A DNA stretch of 64,000 bases from Clostridium lentum. GTDB lineage: Bacteria; Bacillota; Clostridia; Clostridiales; Clostridiaceae. Position numbers and translations under genes: made by a program. The notes under the pieces are model-generated. The model was given only the letters and a program-made list of their open reading frames with translations, was not told where the DNA came from and did not search any database. The DNA lies in assembly GCF_014287815.1 (NCBI RefSeq), contig NZ_JACOOQ010000015.1, positions 16,716-80,715 of the forward strand, in the 5' to 3' direction. Numbering within the stretch: the stretch's first letter is position 1; each line of letters starts with the position of its first letter. Of this stretch, positions 57,979 through 64,000 are shown in pieces.

Positions 57979-58567
57979 AATAAGCTAAAGAGAAAAATAA
58001 ATGCTGACCTATTAAGGTAGTATCAGATTTTTCTACACTTCTCATCCAGCTACAAGTTGCTGTTTCTGGGTTATAAAAAAATAACGCATCACCAGTTGGA
58101 TCATAGCCTTTAATAGCATCATAAACAGCTGCAAAACACTCTGATGATGGTTCAACGGTAATCTTTCCATCTACTACGCAAGAAAAAGCATAGGGTTGGA
58201 ATATTACTTCTTGAACCGTATCAGGAAATTGTGGACTTAAGACACGATTTAATATTACAGATGCTACGGCTACCTTTCCTTCAAATGGCTCGCCTTTACT
58301 TTCAGCATATACAACTTGAGACATAATATATATGTCATCTTCTGTTAAATAAATTGAACTATTATTATCTGAAAAAACTTCTACATAATCATTATCAGAT
58401 AAATCTATACAGCTCTCACTGGAGCAATTTAAGCTTTCAACATTTTCATCATACTTTAAATTATTTAATAAATTAATATTATCTGCTAGTTCATAACCTT
58501 TGCAGCTAATATTCGCTGAAAGAGAAAGGGTTAAAATAAAAAAAATAAAAAAATTAACCAATTTCAT
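57977..58567 (-). CDS. SleB-like cell wall hydrolase
   Basis: A 196-residue secreted protein with a signal peptide (hydrophobic about 5-19) and a Hydrolase_2 (SleB) domain: YIMSQVVYAESKGEPFEGKVAVASVILNRV with the catalytic Glu89, then YAFSCVVDGKI and GDALFFYNPETATCSWM. In spore formers such enzymes are lytic transglycosylases that open the cortex during germination. The peptidoglycan-binding domain of classical SleB is absent, and about 60 residues of low-complexity acidic linker precede the domain, so it may act on another wall. The ribosome-binding site on the minus strand is AAGGAGG. Confidence 0.82.
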   Translation of the reverse strand: MKLVNFFIFFILTLSLSANISCKGYELADNINLLNNLKYDENVESLNCSSESCIDLSDNDYVEVFSDNNSSIYLTEDDIYIMSQVVYAESKGEPFEGKVAVASVILNRVLSPQFPDTVQEVIFQPYAFSCVVDGKITVEPSSECFAAVYDAIKGYDPTGDALFFYNPETATCSWMRSVEKSDTTLIGQHLFFSLAY

Positions 58568-58582
58568 AAAAAACCTCCTTTT

Positions 58583-58613
58583 GGTTACAACCCAATCAGA
58601 ATATAGTGTAACC
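58583..58613 (-). other. Leader hairpin before the SleB-like gene
   Basis: GGTTACA (plus-strand 58583-58589) pairs with TGTAACC (58607-58613), in the 64 bases between the two minus-strand genes and two bases from the SleB-like ribosome-binding site. It may limit read-through from the upstream gene or control translation. Confidence 0.45.
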
Positions 58614-58631
58614 AGAAAGAGAAAAATAATA

Positions 58632-59633
58632 CTAAGAATTTTCTAACAAGCTTAAAAATTGTTGGATGCTCTCTAAAACATTATTATATTTTTTATATGC
58701 ATTATCATAATTTTTATCAATAACTGTCTTATTTTTTTTATAATCAGAAGAGGAGCGTTCATATATAATGGCAGTACGCATTGAATTTAAATAAGATGAA
58801 TATAAAGAAAAAATATCATTTAAATTATTATAATAATTTAAATAGCCTTCTGGAATAGAAACACTATTTAAATCTTTCTTTAGAAAATTAAAAGAATTTT
58901 CTTTATCATTTAAATCATTAATAATAGCATCGAAGCTTCTATTTTCTTCGCGAACACGATCAACTGCTGGCTTAAGGTCTTCTAAAAGTCCTAAAAAGTT
59001 ATTAGATATAGCTGAAAGCTTAGTAATAAATTCTGTATTTTGTGAATGTTTAAGTTCACTTTCAATCTTGCTTTGGTTTAATTTGGAGTAATGAGAAATA
59101 AATGCGTATAAAAAGTTTTGTAAAGAACTACTATAATTAAGTGAAATGCCTTCATCAGATAGTTTAGAGTAAGAAGCAATGCAGTTATTTTTTAAGGCAT
59201 CTAAATTAGCAGCTAGTTCATCTAATGAAGAGTCTTCATATGTAGAAATATAGTTAAGACAGTATGTGTATAAGTTATAAGTGTCATCCAATGCTTTAAG
59301 TAGATTGCTAGATACTTGGCTATTGTCATTAGAAGATAAACTAGCCAAAGATGTCTTACAATTATCTAAATCGGCAAGGCCATTTTTTAATAAAGATGAA
59401 GCTGCCACGATATTTAATGAAGTGTCGGCAGTGCAATTATTAAGTGAAGAGTTAATTGAATTAAGATTATTAGCTATAAGAGCATAATTTGATAGATTAC
59501 TATAAGTGGTTGTGCTTTTCATATTAGAGCTAATATTTAAAAGAATAACGCAAGTTGAGGTAATAATAATAGATATTATAAGACAAATTATGAAGTTAAA
59601 ATTATTTTTTAAATACTCTTTATTAATATTCAT
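58632..59633 (-). CDS. Unrecognised membrane-anchored helical protein
   Basis: I do not recognise this 333-residue protein. It has a short cytosolic N-terminus, one membrane segment (about 14-34, IICLIISIIITSTCVILL) and a long helical outer part rich in Ser, Asn and Leu with regular hydrophobic spacing. The layout resembles the four-helix sensor part of chemoreceptors but no HAMP, signalling or enzyme domain follows. The start has AAAGGATGTGA upstream on the minus strand. It is next to a SleB-like gene on the same strand, 64 bases apart, and divergent from cdaA. A role at the spore or cell envelope is only a guess. Confidence 0.65.
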   Translation of the reverse strand: MNINKEYLKNNFNFIICLIISIIITSTCVILLNISSNMKSTTTYSNLSNYALIANNLNSINSSLNNCTADTSLNIVAASSLLKNGLADLDNCKTSLASLSSNDNSQVSSNLLKALDDTYNLYTYCLNYISTYEDSSLDELAANLDALKNNCIASYSKLSDEGISLNYSSSLQNFLYAFISHYSKLNQSKIESELKHSQNTEFITKLSAISNNFLGLLEDLKPAVDRVREENRSFDAIINDLNDKENSFNFLKKDLNSVSIPEGYLNYYNNLNDIFSLYSSYLNSMRTAIIYERSSSDYKKNKTVIDKNYDNAYKKYNNVLESIQQFLSLLENS

Positions 59634-59764
59634 TAAAAATCACATCCTTTGAAAAGTTGTCTTTACATAAATTTATTAAGATAAACTTAAAAATATTATA
59701 TATATTATTAAAAAATATAAGTTATAGTGTATAATTTAAATAGAAAAGTAATGGTGGTGAAATT

Positions 59765-60616
59765 ATGGAAGAGTTGGTTTCAATGATTGTAAATGCTTTA
59801 AGAAATATTTCAATCAGTGCATGTATAGATATAGTAGTTGTAGCTTTTATTTTTTATAAAGGATACTTTTTAATAAAGGAAACCAGGGCAGAGCAATTAT
59901 TAAAAGGAATTGCCTTAATTATAGTATTAATACCAATAAGTTATTTATTTAATTTATCAATGCTATATTACATATTAAATAAGACATTAGCTATTGGGGT
60001 CTTATCAGTGGTAATTATCTTTCAACCTGAAATTAGAAGAGCATTGGAGCATTTAGGCAGAAGTGCTTTTGAAGATAAGCATGGCTTTGAAGATGAAGAA
60101 CAGATGAACAAAAATGTAAATGAAATAGTTGAAGCAGTGATTAATCTTGCAGAAACTAAAACAGGAGCATTAATTGCCATTGAACAAGGAACAGGACTGG
60201 GAGAGTTAATAGCATCAGGTACAGAGATAGATTCAAAAATATCAGCAAATCTATTAGAAAATATATTTGTTATTAATACCCCATTACATGATGGTGCAAC
60301 AATAATTGGTAAAGGAAGAATAATAGCATCAGGATGTGTGTTGCCACTTACTAATCAAGATATAAATAAGAAGCTTGGTACAAGACATAGAGCTGCTATA
60401 GGACTATCTGAAATATCTGATGCTTTAGTAATAATTGTATCAGAAGAAACAGGAATAATTTCTCTAGCTATTAATGGAAGACTTACAAGAAACTATGATA
60501 GAGATAGATTGAAAATTATATTATTAAAAATAATGGAAGAAAGAGAAAATAAGAGAGTTAAAACTGCAGGCAAGAAGGTGAAGGGATGGATAACAGGAAA
60601 ACTAAGCAAAAAATAA
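59765..60616 (+). CDS. cdaA: Diadenylate cyclase CdaA
   Basis: Membrane enzyme that makes the second messenger c-di-AMP from two ATP. The 283 residues have three N-terminal membrane helices (about 19-35, 45-62, 74-86) and a DAC domain with DGA at 176-178 (LHDGATIIGKGRI) and GTRHRAAIG at 205-213, both catalytic motifs intact. The ATG follows AATGGTGGTGAAATT. It overlaps cdaR by 31 bases, the standard arrangement of synthase and regulator. Confidence 0.96.
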   Translation: MEELVSMIVNALRNISISACIDIVVVAFIFYKGYFLIKETRAEQLLKGIALIIVLIPISYLFNLSMLYYILNKTLAIGVLSVVIIFQPEIRRALEHLGRSAFEDKHGFEDEEQMNKNVNEIVEAVINLAETKTGALIAIEQGTGLGELIASGTEIDSKISANLLENIFVINTPLHDGATIIGKGRIIASGCVLPLTNQDINKKLGTRHRAAIGLSEISDALVIIVSEETGIISLAINGRLTRNYDRDRLKIILLKIMEERENKRVKTAGKKVKGWITGKLSKK

Positions 60617-61881
60617 TAGTTCAAATTGTATCGCTTTTTATATCCATTGGGTTATGGTTATATGTAACTAATACTGAAAATCCAATAAGGACTGTAGAAG
60701 TAAGCAAGGTTCCTGTACAGCTTTTAAATGCTAACGATTTATCAAAGCAAGGGATGGCCTTAGTACCCAATCAAAGTATTTATGTAGATTTAAAGGTTGA
60801 AGGATATAGCCAAGACGTGTATAAATTGAATAAAGATAACTTTTCAATTAAGATAGATTTAGCTGAGTATGCCTTAAAGTTAGGAGATAACTCAATTCCA
60901 ATAACTATAGTTGATACTCCATCAAACGTTACAGTGAAAAATACCTCTAATTTAGTTGTGACAGTAAAGATTGAAGAAATTATAGAAAAAGATTTTAAGG
61001 TGGAGTCAAGAATAGATGTGGCAGCCAAAGCTAATTATTATGTTGCACAGCCTCAAATAAATCCAGAAACAGTGACAGTATCTGGACCAAAATCACTAGT
61101 AAGTCAAGTTAAGGGAGTTGTGGTATTAGGTCAGGAGGATAATGTTTTTGAAGATATAGTTAAAAATTATGAAGTTGTAGCTATAGGTGATAGTGGATAT
61201 ACTGTAGAAGGGGTAAAACTTTCAACTGAAAGAGTACAAGTAATTATCAAAGTTAACCCAGGTAAATCTGTACCTATTAAGGTAGGCACTATAGGTAATG
61301 CAGGTTATAATATTAATATAGCATCCATGGAACTATCGCAGAATTATGTGGAAATAACAGGACCTCAATATATTTTAGATAGTATCAGTGAGATATACAC
61401 AGAAGCTATTGATTTATCTAGAATAACAAAAAACAGTAATATGAAAGTTGATTTAATTTTTCCAGATGGTATTGAAAAAGCAAGCATATCATATGTTACT
61501 GTAAGTATTGAAGTAGAAGAAGCTAAGGAAAGCCAAGAAAATGAAGTAACAAGAGAATTTGAAGTAAAATATACTACAAGTGGTTTAGCAAGTGATTTTA
61601 ATATGACAGCTTCATCAGACAAGGTAAAAATTGTACTTAAAGGTAGCAAGAATAAACTAGATTCTATCAATATAGAAAATATAGTAGCTAGTATAGATTT
61701 ATCTTCAATAACTGATACAGGACAATATACAGAGACTCCAGCTGTTAATATTACAGGAGATGCTGAAGGTGTTGAAATAATCAGTGTTGAAAGCATAATA
61801 ATAAATGTAACTAAAGAAGAAAATAGCGAAGGTGTCTTTAATGAAACAACTACCAATGAAGAAAGTACTTTAGCTCAATAG
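60586..61881 (+). CDS. cdaR: CdaA regulatory protein with YbbR repeats
   Basis: Membrane-anchored regulator of CdaA. The 431 residues have one N-terminal membrane segment (about 9-25, IIVQIVSLFISIGLWLYV) and four YbbR repeats outside the cell (for example KVPVQLLNANDLSKQGM, PETVTVSGPKSLVSQVKG, YVEITGPQYILDSISEI, KVKIVLKGSKNKLDSINIE), ending in a Glu/Thr-rich tail. The ATG lies in cdaA after GAAGGTGAAGGG. In many Firmicutes glmM comes next; here a terminator and a flavoprotein gene follow. Confidence 0.93.
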   Translation: MDNRKTKQKIIVQIVSLFISIGLWLYVTNTENPIRTVEVSKVPVQLLNANDLSKQGMALVPNQSIYVDLKVEGYSQDVYKLNKDNFSIKIDLAEYALKLGDNSIPITIVDTPSNVTVKNTSNLVVTVKIEEIIEKDFKVESRIDVAAKANYYVAQPQINPETVTVSGPKSLVSQVKGVVVLGQEDNVFEDIVKNYEVVAIGDSGYTVEGVKLSTERVQVIIKVNPGKSVPIKVGTIGNAGYNINIASMELSQNYVEITGPQYILDSISEIYTEAIDLSRITKNSNMKVDLIFPDGIEKASISYVTVSIEVEEAKESQENEVTREFEVKYTTSGLASDFNMTASSDKVKIVLKGSKNKLDSINIENIVASIDLSSITDTGQYTETPAVNITGDAEGVEIISVESIIINVTKEENSEGVFNETTTNEESTLAQ

Positions 61882-61910
61882 TAGTTAATAATGAATTATG
61901 AATTGATGAT

Positions 61911-61938
61911 AAAAAGCCCCGATGGGCTTTTTATTTTT
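61911..61938 (+). terminator. Terminator of cdaA-cdaR
   Basis: AAAAAGCCC pairs with GGGCTTTTT around CGAT, then TATTTTTT. It starts 30 bases after the cdaR stop. Confidence 0.94.
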
Positions 61939-62098
61939 TAGTTAAACAGTGCAGGTAGAGTTTCGCTAATGTAACTTTAGTTAAGTGGTCATAAATGGCT
62001 AATGAAAAGCTTAGTTAGGTTTTGCGTAAGCTACAAGCCTATTTAACTTAGTACTTGTGACTTATTAACTAAAGCTATGATAGACTTAACTAATTAAC
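61938..62098 (+). repeat. Cluster of TTAGTTAA / TTAACTAA repeats
   Basis: TTAGTTAA occurs at 61938-61945 and 61977-61984, TTAGTTAG at 62011-62018, and the reverse complement TTAACTAA at 62065-62072 and 62086-62093. CTTTAGTTAA (61975 on) pairs exactly with TTAACTAAAG (62065-62074), and TAGGTTT (62016 on) pairs with AAGCCTA (62035-62041), so the cluster can form a long nested stem. GTTTCGCTAATGTAAC and GTTTTGCGTAAGCTAC inside it look like diverged direct repeats. No gene is seen. Confidence 0.55.
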
Positions 62099-62172
62099 GT
62101 AGTGTTTAATTAATATGTGAGGTATGATAAAATAGTTTAACATTAGAAAATAATAATTAAGAAGGTGATTTT

Positions 62173-63777
62173 ATGACTATAAGAGTTAATAATATAGTAC
62201 TTAGCTTAGATGATGATATAAGTATATTAAAAAAGAAAGTTAGTAAAAAGCTGAAGATATCTATTGATGAAATAAAAAACTTTAAGATAATAAAGGAAAG
62301 CTTAGATGCTAGAAATAAAGATAATATAAGACTTACATATGCCGTAGAATTAGAACATAAAAATGAAGAAAAGCTTGTGGAAAGATTACATGATAAAGAT
62401 GTAAAAATAGATACTACAAAATATGAACCAGATGTTCAGGAAGGAAATGAAAAGCTTAATAATAGGCCTGTAGTAGTGGGGTTTGGGCCAGCAGGTATAT
62501 TTGCAGCTTTAATGTTAGCAGAAAAAGGTTATAAACCACTGGTGATAGAACGTGGAGAAGATGTGGATAAAAGAAGTGAAACTGTGGATAGATTTTGGAC
62601 AGAAGGAAAGTTGAATTTAGAATCTAATGTACAGTTTGGAGAAGGGGGAGCAGGTGCCTTTTCAGATGGTAAGCTTACTACAAGAATAAAAGATAAAAGA
62701 TGTGATTATGTATTAGCAGAGCTTGTTAAAGGTGGAGCACCAGCAGAGATTGCTTATTTAGGAAAGCCACATGTTGGTACAGATATTTTAAAAGATGTTG
62801 TTAAGAATATAAGAAAAAAAATAATTAAATTAGGTGGAGAAGTAAGATTTTCTTCTAAACTTGAATATATAAATAAGGAAAATGGTAAAGTTAAGAGTAT
62901 CATAGTAAATGGTGAAGAAATTCCTTGTGAAGCTGTGATATTAGCATTAGGACATAGTGCTAGAGATACTTATGAAATGCTTTATGAAACAGGCCTTGAA
63001 ATGACACAAAAAGCTTTTGCCATTGGCGTAAGAATAGAGCATCCACAGGATTTAATAAATAAGAGTCAATATGGAAAGTTCCATAATCATCCTAAATTAA
63101 AGGCTGCAGACTATAAACTTACTTATCAATGCAAAGAAAGTAAAAGAGGAGTATATTCATTCTGTATGTGTCCAGGTGGAGTAGTTGTAGCAGCAGCCTC
63201 AGAAGAGGGAAGAGTTGTTACCAATGGAATGAGTTATCATGCTAGAGATTTGGAAAATGCTAATTCAGCATTAGTTGTTCAAGTACATCCAGAAGATTTT
63301 GGTAGCGAACATGTCTTAGCAGGGGTAGAATTTCAAAGAAAATATGAAGAGCTTGCTTATAAGGTAGGTGGAGCTAATTATAATGCACCAGTACAACTTG
63401 TAGGAGATTTTATGAGGGATAGAGTTTCTACTAAAATAGGTTCTGTAACACCAGGATATAAACCAGGATATAAACTTGTAGATATGAGAGAATGTCTGCC
63501 AGATTTCGTTGTTGAATCAATTAAAGAAGGTATAGTTAATTTTGATAGAAAAATTAAAGGTTATGGCATGGATGATGCAGTTCTTACAGGAGTGGAAACA
63601 AGAACATCAGCACCTATAAGGATGCTAAGAAATGAAAACTTTGAAAGTACTTCTATTGAAGGTATTTATCCTTGTGGAGAAGGTGCAGGATTTGCTGGGG
63701 GAATTATTTCAGCGGCAGTAGATGGTATAAAGGTTGCGGAAAATATCATAGGAAAATATACCAAACTAAATATTTAA
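62173..63777 (+). CDS. NAD(P)/FAD-dependent oxidoreductase, COG2509 type
   Basis: A 534-residue flavoprotein of an uncharacterised dehydrogenase family. An N-terminal alpha/beta domain (1-90) is followed by the FAD-binding GFGPAG at 103-108, with VIERG ending the fold, then NVQFGEGGAGAFSDGKLTTRIKD, ALGHSARDTYEML, YSFCMCPGGVVVAAASEEG and the C-terminal YPCGEGAGFAGGIISAAVDG. No partner domain is seen and the substrate is unknown. The ATG follows AGAAGGTGATTTT. It lies after the c-di-AMP genes, as in other clostridia. Confidence 0.87.
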   Translation: MTIRVNNIVLSLDDDISILKKKVSKKLKISIDEIKNFKIIKESLDARNKDNIRLTYAVELEHKNEEKLVERLHDKDVKIDTTKYEPDVQEGNEKLNNRPVVVGFGPAGIFAALMLAEKGYKPLVIERGEDVDKRSETVDRFWTEGKLNLESNVQFGEGGAGAFSDGKLTTRIKDKRCDYVLAELVKGGAPAEIAYLGKPHVGTDILKDVVKNIRKKIIKLGGEVRFSSKLEYINKENGKVKSIIVNGEEIPCEAVILALGHSARDTYEMLYETGLEMTQKAFAIGVRIEHPQDLINKSQYGKFHNHPKLKAADYKLTYQCKESKRGVYSFCMCPGGVVVAAASEEGRVVTNGMSYHARDLENANSALVVQVHPEDFGSEHVLAGVEFQRKYEELAYKVGGANYNAPVQLVGDFMRDRVSTKIGSVTPGYKPGYKLVDMRECLPDFVVESIKEGIVNFDRKIKGYGMDDAVLTGVETRTSAPIRMLRNENFESTSIEGIYPCGEGAGFAGGIISAAVDGIKVAENIIGKYTKLNI

Positions 63778-63787
63778 TAAAAAATTA

Positions 63788-63821
63788 CAATGAATCAAGC
63801 ATATTGATTCATTGTTTTTTT
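63788..63821 (+). terminator. Terminator after the flavoprotein gene
   Basis: CAATGAATCAA (63788-63798) pairs exactly with TTGATTCATTG (63804-63814) around GCATA, then a T-run. Confidence 0.93.
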
Positions 63822-63850
63822 AAAGTACAGGAAAGTATAAAATTTTCGAT

Positions 63851-63883
63851 GGCTGAAAGTTAGATGTTATCTAGCATTCAGCC
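63851..63883 (+). repeat. Palindromic element near the window end
   Basis: GGCTGAA pairs with TTCAGCC and, inside, TAGAT pairs with ATCTA. It lies 47 bases before the possible transposase start, and no T-tract follows. It could be an element end or a second terminator. Confidence 0.4.
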
Positions 63884-63929
63884 TTTAAATATGTTAAATT
63901 TATTAATTATAAATTAGAGGTTTTTACAT

Positions 63930-64000
63930 ATGAAAAAAGGTAAAATAAAAATAATACTAGAAGATCACTGGCATGGGTTCTTAAAAATATATGAAAATAA
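63930..64000 (+). CDS. Start of a possible IS91-like transposase, 3' end outside the window
   Basis: Only 23 codons are visible from the ATG at 63930, preceded by TTAGAGGTTTTTACAT. The residues (KGKIKIILEDHWHGFLKIYE) resemble the opening of zinc-binding Y2 transposases of the IS91 group, where a similar ILxDHWxxFL stretch precedes the zinc finger. The match is from memory and short, so another family is possible. Confidence 0.4.
   Translation, partial: MKKGKIKIILEDHWHGFLKIYEN

Noticed and set aside
63672..63863. Plus-strand frame overlapping the end of the flavoprotein gene
   Set aside because: Trp/Arg/Cys-rich shifted frame that crosses a terminator; no ribosome-binding site.

Overview
The window is AT-rich DNA with strong AGA/TTA codon preference, Shine-Dalgarno sites close to AGGAGG, several GTG and TTG starts, and the gene order of Clostridium sensu stricto (Firmicutes, cluster I). 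Spore-related genes (sigH, a CwlD-type amidase, a SleB-like hydrolase) point to an endospore former. The species cannot be fixed from the sequence alone. No rRNA, prophage or CRISPR array is present; one tRNA is seen.

Region 1 (1-5.3 kb) holds the end of proS, then cysS, mrnC, rlmB, rae1 and sigH, all on the plus strand: aminoacylation, rRNA maturation, ribosome-linked mRNA decay and the transition-state sigma factor. Region 2 (5.3-39.2 kb) is the ribosomal and transcription super-cluster: tRNA-Thr, tuf, rpmG-secE-nusG-rplK-rplA, rplJ-rplL, rpoB-rpoC, an L7Ae-like gene-rpsL-rpsG-fusA, a second tuf copy, the S10-spc block (rpsJ to secY), adk-map-KOW-infA-rpmJ, and rpsM-rpsK-rpsD-rpoA-rplQ. Each block has its own sigma-A-type promoter and often a structured leader. 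I read an L10 leader with attenuator, two 23S-like L1-binding mimics, an L13-type leader, and less familiar folds before rpoB, the L7Ae-like gene, rpsG, rpsJ, rpsM and rpoA.

Region 3 (39.3-47.8 kb) carries the ECF transporter energizing module ecfA1-ecfA2-ecfT, truA, rplM-rpsI, a Na/phosphate cotransporter with a PhoU-like tail, cwlD and a two-subunit class I fumarase. Region 4 (47.8-64 kb) is more mixed: a YitT-type membrane protein (minus), a class I ribonucleotide reductase (nrdA, nrdB) behind probable NrdR boxes, ptsI, a gene relic, paired half-size chromate transporters, a TPR membrane protein, a beta-aspartyl dipeptidase gene that seems to lack a normal start codon, a SleB-like hydrolase and an unrecognised anchored helical protein (both minus), the c-di-AMP synthase pair cdaA-cdaR, a cluster of TTAGTTAA inverted repeats, a COG2509-type flavoprotein, and at the edge the start of a possible IS91-like transposase.

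Most of the window is conserved housekeeping DNA. The less expected signals are the RNA folds between ribosomal genes (notably rpsL-rpsG and the rpsJ leader), two almost identical tuf genes whose identity stops just outside the coding sequence, the ATA/ATT start of the dipeptidase, the NrdR box pair, and the repeat cluster at 61.9-62.1 kb. I did not find a clear new multi-gene system.
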